Assembly: GCA_947683425.1 (NCBI GenBank)
Contig: CANTUQ010000070.1
Location: forward strand, 8,449,501-8,513,500
Reading direction: 5' to 3'
DNA from: Excoecaria cochinchinensis
Taxonomy: Eukaryota; Streptophyta; Magnoliopsida; Malpighiales; Euphorbiaceae
DNA length: 64,000 nucleotides
Position numbers and translations under genes: made by a program
Shown: positions 47,655 through 60,244 of the stretch, piece after piece
How positions within the stretch are numbered: the stretch's first letter is position 1
Layout of the letters: each line of letters starts with the position of its first letter
The notes under the pieces: model-generated
Databases searched by the model: none
The model's input: the letters and a program-made list of their open reading frames with translations, nothing else
What the model was told of the DNA's origin: nothing

Positions 47655-48047
47655 TATAGCGGCCTAAATACCGGTCTAGAAGTAATTAGCGATGTCTACA
47701 GTGTCTTAAGTGTGAATTAGAGGTCAGAGTGACGATTAGAGTGTTCATATTTATAGTAGTGTCCTGAATGAAGTGTGTTTCACATATGGCAAACCTGGGT
47801 TAGATAACCTTGGGACAGCTATATAGTGGAAATTGACAAAAGATACTAAAAAAATTTTATTTGATAAAATCGATCTGTGGACTGTCAGGAGTATAATTTG
47901 GAGTGAAAATGAAGTCATATAGGGCTCCGAAAGTCAAGCGAAAGTTGGCCTCTGGTTCGGTTCAATTGAACCAGGCTTTGACTGAGGTTTTATTGAATTT
48001 TAAGAAATTGTTATTGAGCTCTAAAGGGTGTAATGTGGGAAGTGTTA
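47655..48047 (+). repeat. Chromovirus 3' LTR, first piece
   Basis: Starts TATAGCGGCCTAAATACC (the TG start is mutated to TA). Matches 31548-31945 of the 5' LTR. Interrupted at 48052 by the gag-only element; the target duplication ATGCA is 48048-48052. Confidence 0.93.
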
Positions 48048-48052
48048 ATGCA

Positions 48053-49616
48053 TGTAGACACCGGGTCCCGAGGCGGTCCAAGATCAGAATTACCCGATGA
48101 TGAAAATGATACCGACTCACAGGCAAATGTGTCAAAAATGATGTTTTCCTTGTCGAGACCCTTATTTTTTTATCATAAAAAATTATCATTAATTTTAATT
48201 CCAAAAATAATATTATCAAATAATTAAATTAGTTATTTAATTTAATTGAATTAAATTAATTAATTTAATTACAAAAGGAGAATTAAATTAGTTTTCTTAA
48301 TTTAATTGAATAAATTAAGTAATTGATTTAATAAAAAAAAGGGAAATTAGTTATTAAATTAGTTAATTGGTTTAATTAAATAAAGAATTAAATTAAAAGA
48401 TTTAAGAAAAAAAGAAAAAATGATTTAAAAAAAAAAAAAAAAAAAAAACTAAAACTATTTAAAGATTTGGTAAAGTGGCCATTATGGCCACTTTACTATT
48501 GCAAGGTCGCGTGATGGCCTTTGCCATCACGCGACCATCCTTCTTAATTGGTGGAGGTGGCCGTGTGGTGGCCACTTGGCCACCGCGCGACCTCCCCTCA
48601 CCATGCGCGCATAGGCACGCGGTTTCCCCCCACCGCGCGTGCCTCTTGCGCGCAGTCATCCCCTTCACGCGGGCATATTCTTTTTATCTGCATTTTCTAT
48701 TTTTTTTCAGCGGTTTTACCGCCGTTTTGACCGATTCTTTTTCCTTTCCTGTGCAAATTTCGGAAAGGAAAATGAAAGAGGCATTTTGGCTTTCATATTT
48801 TGGAACAACCCAGCAAATTAAATAGAAACTTGATTTCATTTCTTAAGGGACGGCAATTTTTCATAAAAAAATCCCTGAGACTTTTTCTCTCTAATTTTTC
48901 ACTTCCAGGGAGCATTTTTTGTCTTCTAAAAATTCTTCTTCAAAAATCTTTCAAAAATCTTTAAGTTTTCTTCTCAAATTTTGGTTTTTTACCACTACAA
49001 AATATTTGATCTTGGGTTGATTTGAGCAAGAGAAATTAATTTTCTTGGCTTGTTCATCCCACAAAAATATTCTTTAAATTAATTTGTTTAAAACACAGAT
49101 TTTTACATTTGCTTCGAATATTATTATCATCAAAAATCGACAAGGAAGTCGATCGGGACACCGTTTCCCCAATCTAAAAATTCTGAGGGTAAACATTCTT
49201 GGGCCAATTTCATTTATTCGTTTGTATATTATTTATTATTGTAAAATACTTCCTCATTTTTTACCATTAAATACTATGTCATTTGCCTAATATTCTCTTT
49301 GATTTAGTCACTGTGGGCATGCCATTCTTTTTTCCTTCATGTTTATTTTTGTGATTGCTGGTTTCGTTTAACGTATTAGGTTAGTATTGTTTTTTTATTA
49401 TTATTATTTTTCTTAGTTTGGCTATTCTGTCTTTACCATCATTGTTAACATGCCTCTATATGTTTGTTTTTATTATTATTATTATCATTATTATTAATAT
49501 TATCATTATTATTAGTGTTCATTATATACTTATTTATTTGCTGTCTCTTTTTTGTATTTACTGTTATTACTATCATTTAGGCATTCCATAGTTAGTGCAT
49601 TAATTAGTTATTGTCA

Positions 49617-49685
<69 letters not shown>

Positions 49686-49733
49686 TATTTATCATTCATT
49701 ATTATTATTATTTGCATTATTACCATCCTATTA

Positions 49734-49774
<41 letters not shown>

Positions 49775-49828
49775 TTTACTCTACTATTGGCTTTTCCCTT
49801 TTTGCTAGTCTCAACGTTTTGCCATTTA

Positions 49829-49886
<58 letters not shown>

Positions 49887-50020
49887 GTTATTTATTTGGT
49901 GTTTATTTAATATTCTGTTTTCATTATTATTATTATCATTATTATTATTACTATTAATAATTTATTTTCTGTTTTTACATTTATGATTATTATTATTATT
50001 ATAGGTTGCTGCCATGTAGT

Positions 50021-50058
<38 letters not shown>

Positions 50059-51247
50059 TTGTTGTTGTCGCCATACTATGATTATTTGTTATGATTTTAT
50101 TATTGTCATTACATTGTCTCCATTTGATTAATTTTTGGAGTTGTTACTAATATTCTTTTTGGTGTTGATTTTTGTATGAGTTTTAATTTGAGTCGGGCTA
50201 TGTGAGCGCCCCGCGACTCCCCGGATGGGTCGCGACGCGTGGACGGACACTCCGATTTGGGTGAGATCTTTCCAATCTCTCTCTTCATGTTGTGATTATT
50301 TGTAAATAATTATTTTATTTATGCACGCGTGCGATAAAAAATCACAAAAATATTTCTATAATTAAATTGAAATTTTTATTAATAAAAGTGGGACCAATGT
50401 CCCTTGTTTTAGGCCAACAATAAAATTATCACAATTAAAACGAAGAGTCAATTTTCAATAAAATGGGATCACTCATCCCGATTTTCTTCCAAACAACCAA
50501 AACGACTCTTCGAACCTTTTTTAAGTAAACGCGAAGGAACCAATGTTCTTAAATTTCGAACAAGTGCGAAGGAACCAATGTTCCTCAAATAATGTCCCGA
50601 TTTATGTATGTTCTTTATTTTAATCTTGAGTGAGTGTTTTAAATTCAAGTTCATTCCTTTTTTGGGCCCTTGTAATTAATTTTGGGGCAACTTTATTTAT
50701 TTTAGGGGATTGTATTCCGTCCCATTTACTTTTTTAATTTCCTTTTATTGGGGTTGTATTCCGCCCCTATTTCTATTGTAATTGCGTGCTTGCGTGTTCA
50801 TCGCTTTTATTTATCGCTTTCTTTTACTGCTTTCTTTATTGCTTTCCTTTATCGCTTTTTGAATGCTTGCAATGCGCTATTTAATTTGAATGCATCGATC
50901 GTGTGAGATGAGAGATATAATTTTAAGAAGTTAAAAACCCATTTATAATTAACCAAAGCATAAATAAGAGGGAAGTCCCGGACACCATATCTCTGGTTTA
51001 GACCGATAGAGGTGAGAAACCTTTTCCCAATTTCACGCAAATTGGGTGGCGACTCCAAATACCTCAAAGGTGCCTTTAGGCGTCAATAGGCTAGGTTATT
51101 CTCCCCAATGTTCTATTGGGAGGAACATACCGATGATGTCTCATGGCGCCCATGATCAAAAGACGCGAACCTTCATACCTCGAATCCCAAAGGCGGATTC
51201 ACTTTGAGGGCCCTTGCTGGGTTTGTCGGGTTCCGGCGCGCGTCACA
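48053..51247 (+). repeat. 5' LTR of gag-only element (3195 bp)
   Basis: TGTAGACACC...CGCGTCACA. Contains a poly-A run (48427-48447), a GC-rich block (48500-48660), long ATT microsatellites (49440-50060) and, near its end, the 'tacctcaaaggtgcc' region also recognised in the old LTR relic at 833-1255. Confidence 0.97.
49440..50060. repeat. ATT/TTA trinucleotide microsatellites in 5' LTR
   Basis: Several long (ATT)n runs, the longest near 49619-49683, 49735-49771, 49829-49886 and 50020-50056. Open frames of poly-Tyr, poly-Leu or poly-Ile here are artefacts. Confidence 0.97.
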
Positions 51248-51248
51248 G

Positions 51249-51266
51249 TGGCGACTCCACTGGGGA
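51249..51266 (+). other. Primer binding site of gag-only element
   Basis: TGGCGACTCCACTGGGGA directly after the 5' LTR end. This sequence type is common in Ogre/Tat elements, where it pairs with a tRNA other than initiator Met (tRNA-Arg reported for Ogre, from memory). Confidence 0.75.
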
Positions 51267-52003
51267 ACTTGTGTTTGAGACTTCACTCCGAAAGTGCTTT
51301 GGTTAAAATGTATAATTGGATTTTTTAAAACTTAAAATTCTATCTCTTTTCAAAAATTTACATCACATTTTAGAGCCTTAGACTTATGCTAGTTGGTCCC
51401 TTTTTACCTTGGTGCGTTCCCAAAGCACGACCCTACTTTCACTCATTGTAGGGAAGTGTTAGGGATAATCACCAGCCCAAGCCTTGTGCCTTTTGGTATA
51501 TCAAATAGTAACCCGATCGGTCGTTATGCTCGTGATGAGCTAGACCCGTCGGCAGGGATCATGCTTGGGTAGCCCTAAAGTATCATCACCTTGACCAAAG
51601 CTCATGTAATGGCAAATAGAAACCTCCCTTAGGCGGTATGCTCCTTAATACGATGCTTGTGATGTGGGCTGTCACGTATTAAGCAAAATCAACCAAATCA
51701 AATGGTCTTCATCAAAGGCTTTTATGCCCCGTTGGGCCCACTTTGGTTTAATTGAATTGCCCAAATATGTAATGGCCAAAACTCATGCGAATGCACATTA
51801 GACTAAGAACTGTTATGCTGTCGATTTTTACACCGTGCACTATGCGCGTTCATTGGGTCCCCTGTTGATCCATGGACTAAGCCAACCTAGGAAGGGACTA
51901 CTTGACCTCGTGTGTGGGAGAAATAAGGTCGGAAGGGTTTGCTCACTTGTATGTGGTTGTGAAATGCTGCATAACTCACGATCATGCATTGTAACTATCA
52001 CCC
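51267..52003 (+). other. Leader of gag-only element
   Basis: Non-coding, no long frame with family signature. Probably untranslated leader with packaging signals. Confidence 0.6.
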
Positions 52004-53569
52004 ATGCATCATTCTAACAATCTTGATCTTTCAGCCACCATAGATTCATTCAAGTGGACTAGAGGTTCTGACGGTCGGCTAGTGAGAACAGACTCGCCTT
52101 TCGAATTGCTAGAACTAGTGCCTTTTTGGGATTCTGAGTCATTCTCAACAAGTAGCGAATCATCCTCAATGGCAGAAGAGACTGGAAACCTAACCGCTCA
52201 AGACCTCACTCGGAGACTCGAGGAATTCGAGCGAAGGATGTTGGACATGATGGGAGCAATGGCCGAAAGGATTGCTCAGCCCCCTGCTCCACAAGCACCA
52301 GTTGCTCCACAACCACCGGTAGCCCCTCCTCGGGGGCAAGCCGAACCACCTGCTGATGGGGAGGCTCCCCTCATCGGAGGTGTTGCCCACCAACCTGCGG
52401 AAGAGCCTAAAGTCGCTGCTGTGCCCGTTGAGCCGAGAAGGGCAAGGGTCCCAAACCCTGATGAGGACTTTATGGAAGAAGAGGTTGAGGAAATAGCAGC
52501 CCATCAAGCCGTGAGGGTTCAAGCACCCAGGGGTGAAGGTGAAGCTATGAGGGGTATGAGGCAACAAATTGAGGCAATCACTCGCCTGCTAACAGCTGGT
52601 AAGGGAGTTAACCCCGAGGATAGAGATTTGGGGGATGAGGAGCTATTGCCCCAAAGGTTTAGGATGCCTGAGCTACCAAAATTTGACGGAACATCGGACC
52701 CGTCCGCGCACATTAAGCAATACACCCTGGTAATGAAGGGGACAGGGCTGACTAAGAGGCAAAAAGTGGATTATTTCTGCCTCAGCCTAGCGGGTCCGGC
52801 AATAGACTGGTATCATGGCCTTGATAGGAGATCGAAAGAGGATTGGGACCTTCTGACTGATGAATTCATGAGACAATATGACTGCAGCACCAGAATGGAG
52901 GTCACTCTAAAGGACCTCGAGCTTCTTCAGCAGAAACATGATGAATCATTCCACGAGTACCTCACTAGGTGGAGGAACCGAGTTATGAAGATGAAGCGTA
53001 AGCCCGACACTGCCGATCAAATCAGATTGTTCATCAGGAACTCCTGCCCCTACTTGAGGGATTTGCTTAGCTTCAAAGGGCTCAGGGATTGGGAGTCGCT
53101 CAAAGACATTGCTGTGGAAGCCGAGGCAGCCTACCTGACAAAGAAGGCAAATCCAAACAACTTCGCTGGGAGGAACTTTGGGAACCAGTCTGGGTACAAG
53201 TCAGGAGGAGTTGGAAGCAGTAATGGTAAAAATGGTAAGACAGCTGAGGTCTCAGCCACCAGAGTGGGGCAAGGTCAGAGGTACTACTCTAACTTAGGCC
53301 GCTCTCTATCCTGGGTACTGGAGAGGTTGACCAAGGAAGGTAAGCTGAGACCACTAACACCTAGGCCAGCTGCAACTCAAGGACAGCCGGGGCATAGGGA
53401 TGACCAGTACTGTGCCTTCCATCAGCACACCGGGCACCTGACGGATTACTGCCGAACTTTAAGAAATAAGATCCAGGACCTCATCGACACCAAGCAGATC
53501 ACAGACCCCGAGCAAAGAGAAAAGAGGAAGAAGGCAGATTACAATGCAGTCCCTCCACCAGAGATGTGA
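52004..53569 (+). CDS. Gag polyprotein of gag-only LTR element
   Basis: A 521-codon open frame without stops. The first ATG is 52004; a second in-frame ATG beginning MAEETGNL near 52169 could also serve. N-terminal Pro/Ala-rich region with coiled-coil-like RRLEEFERRMLDMMGAMAER. The retrotransposon gag core is about residues 220-390 (SAHIKQYTLVMKGTG, WYHGLDRRSKEDWDLLTDEF, HEYLTRWRNRVMKMK). A C-terminal YCAFHQHTGHLTDYC zinc-binding motif (about residues 465-480) is typical of Ogre/Tat gag. It forms the particle that packages RNA. The frame is intact, so this element could still supply its own capsid. Confidence 0.9.
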   Translation: MHHSNNLDLSATIDSFKWTRGSDGRLVRTDSPFELLELVPFWDSESFSTSSESSSMAEETGNLTAQDLTRRLEEFERRMLDMMGAMAERIAQPPAPQAPVAPQPPVAPPRGQAEPPADGEAPLIGGVAHQPAEEPKVAAVPVEPRRARVPNPDEDFMEEEVEEIAAHQAVRVQAPRGEGEAMRGMRQQIEAITRLLTAGKGVNPEDRDLGDEELLPQRFRMPELPKFDGTSDPSAHIKQYTLVMKGTGLTKRQKVDYFCLSLAGPAIDWYHGLDRRSKEDWDLLTDEFMRQYDCSTRMEVTLKDLELLQQKHDESFHEYLTRWRNRVMKMKRKPDTADQIRLFIRNSCPYLRDLLSFKGLRDWESLKDIAVEAEAAYLTKKANPNNFAGRNFGNQSGYKSGGVGSSNGKNGKTAEVSATRVGQGQRYYSNLGRSLSWVLERLTKEGKLRPLTPRPAATQGQPGHRDDQYCAFHQHTGHLTDYCRTLRNKIQDLIDTKQITDPEQREKRKKADYNAVPPPEM

Positions 53570-55940
53570 TCGGGCCTAACCAACCTGAGTGGCATGTTCC
53601 TCTAAAGCTGCAAATGTTTTTTTAGATGCTTTATGTCTCTTCAATTCCAGAACTTTTTATGACAATTTGGATTACTGTAATATGATGAACAATTTCTGTC
53701 TATTTGTGCGATATTGCTATGATTTCATTTCCTATGATCACTATGCATTCATTCATTTTGACATTAATTCAGTTAATAATACGGCTCTATCTAGTCTCGA
53801 AACTTTGGGGAATCCAAATAAAATCTTAATAGCATCTGTTATGACTCCTGAAGTGAGATAAAAACTTGAGAGATAATAAAAAAAAAAGCCTTTGCCCGGA
53901 TCTGGTATGACATGTTGAAAATTGATAAGGACATTCTTGAGATTAATACTACTTTCACGAGCCAACATGATGACGAACCAAATTTTGAAAGCCATTTCTT
54001 TGCACCCGCAACACCTGAGTCGCATGTGGTGCGACCAAATAAAATAAAGCTCCAAGATTTACATCTAAAGTCGGACAAATAAAACTCAAGACCATCACGA
54101 GAAATAAACAACCCATCAGAGCCAAGCTATATGACCTTTTTCCTCTCGACCCCTTGAAATGTGCACCCTCAAAACCGATTATGATTGACCCTTAACCATC
54201 TAAAACCCTCATAGCCAAATTTCTTGCCAAAATCCTGATGCCCGACCAAATTGAATAACAACGGTCCCGAGGGATAAAAAGAAAAGTGCACGCATGTGTG
54301 GGTTTCAGGACTCGACCAAAGCTTGCTAAAATTTTTGGGTGAAAGAAAATTGGGGTGAAAAAAAAACAAAAAAAAAAAAAAAAAAAAAAAACAATTGGGG
54401 TGTAAAGAAAAGAGAGAATTGATCAGGGGGCAAGGGAATGCTATTTGGGGGCAAGCTTTGTTCAAATCCCGTTGATCTACACATGCCTGCACATTGCCAT
54501 TCTTCTTAGCTACTGAAAAGGACCTAAAAGGCTAACCCCCGAGCCATCCATCCAATCCCGGCCGTTGAAAGGCCACTCCAAGGTTCGAACCACCGAAACA
54601 GATAAAACTACCCCAGATCATTCAAGCCCAACCTGTCACCCCATCTCGACCATTGAAAAGTCACCTCAGAGTTTGAACCGCCAAAGCCAATAAAAGCCAA
54701 GCTTGATATTTCACATTCAAGCCCCAAGTAAGGAACCCACCACCTCAACCAGTCTGCACAAGGTTCAGGAACAAGATTTTAGTACCAAATCAGCAACCTC
54801 TATCAGAAGGAGCAGCCTCCCTAGCGACCAAAATTGAAAGCCAACTCAATCAGCACCGACGAACTAAAGGAGGGTCTATGGCAATGGCTTAAAAAATAAA
54901 AAAATAAATAAAAAATAAAAAAATAAAAAAAAAATAAAAAATAAAAAAGAGAGAAAATATTCAATCAAGAAAACCCGCGAGGGCTGATTGATAACAGGAG
55001 TTTGATGCTCTCAAGATCTATCCCGAGATTAGATGAGGTCTCATATTTTTTTTCGAGTTAATGCCAAATAGTGATCATGTGTTATGAAATCAGATTGAAA
55101 TATATGCATTTATATAAAGATGTATTGGTATGGCCAGAGCAGTTCATCTTGTACACTCAAAGTTGTCTGAGTCCGATATAAAACCAGCACACTATTACTA
55201 TCTACCCTCCGATGCTCCCGCCACTTAGGCACCTTAGTCAACTCATCTTGCTATCCACTGATAAGCCAACCCTACAGCACCTTCCTAATGAAGAACCAAG
55301 CTCATACAACCAAAATTTGGGACATAAGCACATGCCAACCATACCCGAAAGACCTTTCGCAACAACTCCAACTTCTCTCACAAAAAAAAAATTAATAAAG
55401 AAGGCCGTTAGAGATGAAAACCATGACTGGCGCTCTAAGCAAAAGTTAGGCCAAAGGGCAGGGTGAAAACCTGGCAACAGGCAGTCTGCCCTACAAAAAA
55501 TGAAATATATAAAAGCCGCTGGATTGGGTTGGGTCCATTCCAGGCAAAAAATAAGGCACAGGGTTATGTGAAAATCCGACAAGGACGCATCTCCCGCTAA
55601 GAAAAGCTAGTGTGAAAATCCACGAGGGACGCACTACCTTCAAATAATGACTACAGGTATCAGAGGAGAACCTCATAATCCCCCAGAGGCATGAAACTCA
55701 AAAGCAATTCCAGAGGGCACCGATCCTACCGCAAACTGACGACCAAATCAACTGTCGCCTCCAGAATCCACTTAGACGAATTCTTGTCCTGCATTCCTGC
55801 ATACATATGCATCTCACGTGCATGCTCACCACTTTTCCTGCATGTTTTGCTTTCTAAGTCTTGCAGAAAGAAAGAATCAAATGGCAACGCCAACGAAAGG
55901 TCAAGCGACAACATCGATCAAAACATCAATTCAATCCAAG
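53570..55940. other. Non-coding middle of gag-only element
   Basis: No retroviral enzyme motifs on either strand. Contains a poly-A-rich stretch (54359-54391) and an A/T-run tract (54890-54960). It occupies the place where pol would lie in an autonomous relative. Confidence 0.7.
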
Positions 55941-55944
55941 TCAG

Positions 55945-56880
55945 CAGCCAAAGACTTCTCAGGGAGCATCAGCCAAAGACTTCTCAGGGAGCGTCAGCCA
56001 AAGACTTCTCAGGGAGAAGCAGCCAAAGACTTCTCAGGGAGCAGTAGCCAAAGACTTCTCAGGGAGCATCAACGAAAGACTTCTCAGGGAGCATCAGCGA
56101 AAGACTTCTCAGGGAGCATCAGCCAAAGACTTCTCAGGGAGCATCAGCCAAAGACTTCTCAGGGAGCGTCAGCCAAAGACTTCTCAGGGAGCATCAGCCA
56201 AAGACTTCTCAGGGAGCGTCAGCCAAAGACTTCTCAGGGAGCAGCAGCCAAAGACTTCTCAGGGAGCAGTAGCCAAAGACTTCTCAGGGAGCATCAACCG
56301 AAGACTTCTCAGGGAGCAGTAGCCAAAGACTTCTCAGGGAGCATCAACCGAAGACTTCTCAGGGAGCATCAACGAAAGACTTCTCAGGGAGCAACAGCCA
56401 AAGACTTCTCAGGGAGCATCAACGAAAGACTTCTCAGGGAGCAGTAGCCAAAAACCCCTCAAGGGGCAATCAACCGAAGACTTCTCAGGGAGCAGCTAAC
56501 CGAAGACCTCTCAGGGGGCAATCAACCGAAGACTTCTCAGGGAGCAGCTAACCGAAGACCTCTCAGGGGGCGATCAACTGAAGACTTCTCAGGGAGCAGC
56601 TAACCAAAGACCTCTCAGGGGGTGATCAACCGAAGACTTCTTAGGGAGCAGCGAACCGAAGACCTCTCAGGGGGCGATCAACCGAAGACTTCTAAGGGAG
56701 CAGCGAACCGAAGACCTCTCAGGGGGCGATCAAACGAAAACTTCTCAGGGAGCAGCCAGCGAACCGAAGACCTCTCAGGGGGCAATCAAATAAAGACCTC
56801 TCAGGGGGCACCAGCCAGTCAAAGACCTCTCAGGGGGCGCCGATCAGCCAAAGACCTCCTAGGGAGCACAACCTCAGAAA
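55945..56880. repeat. 25-bp tandem repeat array of gag-only element
   Basis: Unit AGCCAAAGACTTCTCAGGGAG plus CATC/CGTC/CAGT. About twenty 25-bp copies run to about 56450. A second zone with alternating 'gaagacttctcagggagcag' and 'gaagacctctcagggggc' units of about 26 bp forms 51-53 bp pairs to about 56880. Because 25 is not a multiple of three, all three plus-strand frames cycle through the same peptides (KDFSGS, RLLRE, KTSQGA) and remain open. No protein function is claimed. Confidence 0.95.
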
Positions 56881-56995
56881 GCATGACGCACCAACAATCC
56901 CTCCTTGTTTGGGAAAGCGACCGCCTCAGGTACGTGTCTCTTCCCTTCTTTTCTGAATTTTGGCTCACTTAGGCACCTATATCCTAGAGTTCCCC

Positions 56996-57010
56996 AAAAT
57001 TGGGGGCAAC
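56996..57010 (+). other. Polypurine tract of gag-only element
   Basis: AAAATTGGGGGCAAC directly before the 3' LTR start TGTAGACACC. Confidence 0.85.
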
Positions 57011-58563
57011 TGTAGACACCGGGTCCCGAGGCGGTCCAAGATCAGAATTACCCGATGATGAAAATGATACCGACTCACAGGCAAATGTGTCAAAAATGAT
57101 GTTTTCCTTGTCGAGACCCTTATTTTTTTATCATAAAAAATTATCATTAATTTTAATTCCAAAAATAATATTATCAAATAATTAAATTAGTTATTTAATT
57201 TAATTGAATTAAATTAATTAATTTAATTACAAAAGGAGAATTAAATTAGTTTTCTTAATTTAATTGAATAAATTAAGTAATTGATTTAATAAAAAAAAGG
57301 GAAATTAGTTATTAAATTAGTTAATTGGTTTAATTAAATAAAGAATTAAATTAAAAGATTTAAGAAAAAAAAATGATTTAAAAAAAAAAAAAAAACTAAA
57401 ACTATTTAAAGATTTGGTAAAGTGGCCATTATGGCCACTTTACTATTGCAAGGTCGCGTGATGGCCTTTGCCATCACGCGACCATCCTTCTTAATTGGTG
57501 GAGGTGGCCGCGTGGTGGCCACTTGGCCACCGCGCGACCTCCCCTCACCATGCCCGCATAGGCACGCGGTTTCCCCCCACCGCGCGTGCCTCTTGCGCGC
57601 AGTCATCCCCTTCACGCGGGCATATTCTTTTTATCTGCATTTTCTATTTTTTTTCAGCGGTTTTACCGCCGTTTTGACCGATTCTTTTTCCTTTCCTGTG
57701 CAAATTTCGGAAAGGAAAATGAAAGAGGCATTTTGGCTTTCATATTTTGGAACAACCCAGCAAATTAAATAGAAACTTGATTTCATTTCTTAAGGGACGG
57801 CAATTTTTCATAAAAAAATCCCTGAGACTTTTTCTCTCTAATTTTTCACTTCCAGGGAGCATTTTTTGTCTTCTAAAAATTCTTCTTCAAAAATCTTTCA
57901 AAAATCTTTAAGTTTTCTTCTCAAATTTTGGTTTTTTACCACTACAAAATATTTGATCTTGGGTTGATTTGAGCAAGAGAAATTAATTTTCTTGGCTTGT
58001 TCATCCCACAAAAATATTCTTTAAATTAATTTGTTTAAAACACAGATTTTTACATTTGCTTCGAATATTATTATCATCAAAAATCGACAAGGAAGTCGAT
58101 CGGGACACCGTTTCCCCAATCTAAAAATTCTGAGGGTAAACATTCTTGGGCCAATTTCATTTATTCGTTTGTATATTATTTATTATTGTAAAATACTTCC
58201 TCATTTTTTACCATTAAATACTATGTCATTTGCCTAATATTCTCTTTGATTTAGTCACTGTGGGCATGCCATTCTTTTTTCCTTCATGTTTATTTTTGTG
58301 ATTGCTGGTTTCGTTTAACGTATTAGGTTAGTATTGTTTTTTTATTATTATTATTTTTCTTAGTTTGGCTATTCTGTCTTTACCATCATTGTTAACATGC
58401 CTCTATATGTTTGTTTTTATTATTATTATTATCATTATTATTAATATTATCATTATTATTAGTGTTCATTATATACTTATTTATTTGCTGTCTCTTTTTT
58501 GTATTTACTGTTATTACTATCATTTAGGCATTCCATAGTTAGTGCATTAATTAGTTATTGTCA

Positions 58564-58635
<72 letters not shown>

Positions 58636-58683
58636 TATTTATCATTCATTATTATTATTATTTGCATTATTACCATCCTATTA

Positions 58684-58724
<41 letters not shown>

Positions 58725-58778
58725 TTTACTCTACTATTGGCTTTTCCCTTTTTGCTAGTCTCAACGTTTTGCCATTTA

Positions 58779-58830
<52 letters not shown>

Positions 58831-58964
58831 GTTATTTATTTGGTGTTTATTTAATATTCTGTTTTCATTATTATTATTATCATTATTATTATTACTATTA
58901 ATAATTTATTTTCTGTTTTTACATTTATGATTATTATTATTATTATAGGTTGCTGCCATGTAGT

Positions 58965-59050
<86 letters not shown>

Positions 59051-60239
59051 TTGTTGTTGTCGCCATACTATGATTATTTGTTATGATTTTATTATTGTCA
59101 TTACATTGTCTCCATTTGATTAATTTTTGGAGTTGTTACTAATATTCTTTTTGGTGTTGATTTTTGTATGAGTTTTAATTTGAGTCGGGCTATGTGAGCG
59201 CCCCGCGACTCCCCAGATGGGTCGCGACGCGTGGACGGACACTCCGATTTGGGTGAGATCTTTCCAATCTCTCTCTTCATGTTGTGATTATTTGTAAATA
59301 ATTATTTTATTTATGCACGCGTGCGATAAAAAATCACAAAAATATTTCTATAATTAAATTGAAATTTTTATTAATAAAAGTGGGACCAATGTCCCTTGTT
59401 TTAGGCCAACAATAAAATTATCACAATTAAAACGAAGAGTCAATTTTCAATAAAATGGGATCACTCATCCCGATTTTCTTCCAAACAACCAAAACGACTT
59501 TTCGAACCTTTTTTAAGTAAACGCGAAGGAACCAATGTTCTTAAATTTCGAACAAGTGTGAAGGAACCAATGTTCCTCAAATAATGTCCCGATTTATGTA
59601 TGTTCTTTATTTTAATCTTGAGTGAGTGTTTTAAATTCAAGTTCATTCCTTTTTTGGGCCCTTGTAATTAATTTTGGGGCAACTTTATTTATTTTAGGGG
59701 ATTGTATTCCGTCCCATTTACTTTTTTAATTTCCTTTTATTGGGGTTGTATTCCGCCCCTATTTCTATTGTAATTGCGTGCTTGCGTGTTCATCGCTTTT
59801 ATTTATCGCTTTCTTTTACTGCTTTCTTTATTGCTTTCCTTTATCGCTTTTTGAATGCTTGCAATGCGCTATTTAATTTGAATGCATCGATCGTGTGAGA
59901 TGAGAGATATAATTTTAAGAAGTTAAAAACCCATTTATAATTAACCAAAGCATAAATAAGAGGGAAGTCCCGGACACCATATCTCTGGTTTAGACCGATA
60001 GAGGTGAGAAACCTTTTCCCAATTTCACGCAAATTGGGTGGCGACTCCAAATACCTCAAAGGTGCCTTTAGGCGTCAATAGGCTAGGTTGTTCTCCCCAA
60101 TGTTCTATTGGGAGGAACATACCGATGATGTCTCATGGCGCCCATGATCAAAAGACGCGAACCTTCATACCTCGAATCCCAAAGGCGGATTCACTTTGAG
60201 GGCCCTTGCTGGGTTTGTCGGGTTCCGGCGCGCGTCACA
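57011..60239 (+). repeat. 3' LTR of gag-only element (3229 bp)
   Basis: Near-identical partner of 48053-51247. Differences noticed are one-base changes in the GC-rich block (two), near 59215, 59500, 59558 and 60091, a shorter poly-A run and different (ATT)n lengths (a long run at 58968-59050). Confidence 0.97.
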
Positions 60240-60244
60240 ATGCA

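Larger units (their letters stand above)
48053..60239 (+). mobile_element. Young gag-only LTR retrotransposon (TR-GAG type, Ogre/Tat-like gag)
   Basis: 5' LTR 48053-51247, 3' LTR 57011-60239, both starting TGTAGACACC and ending GCGCGTCACA. Target duplication ATGCA (48048-48052, 60240-60244). Internal region 5.8 kb with a primer site, one 521-codon gag frame, non-coding DNA and a tandem repeat block. No protease, RT or integrase motif was found, so it must depend on enzymes from another element. Comparing the LTRs by eye shows very few substitutions besides microsatellite length changes, so the insertion is recent and is the youngest layer here. Confidence 0.95.

Noticed and set aside
48475..48825. 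116-codon frame in the LTR GC-rich block (also 57422-57772)
   Set aside because: Present in both LTRs, no domain signature, and overlapping frames open on both strands.
49552..49986. Long poly-Tyr/Leu/Ile frames in the LTRs (also 58499-58930)
   Set aside because: Translations of (ATT)n microsatellites; no protein signal.
55945..56880. CRISPR-like array
   Set aside because: Repeats are contiguous without unique spacers, and the context is a plant LTR element.
55691..56972. KDFSGS/RLLRE/KTSQGA repeat 'proteins'
   Set aside because: The 25-bp repeat is open in every frame, so open frames carry no evidence of coding.
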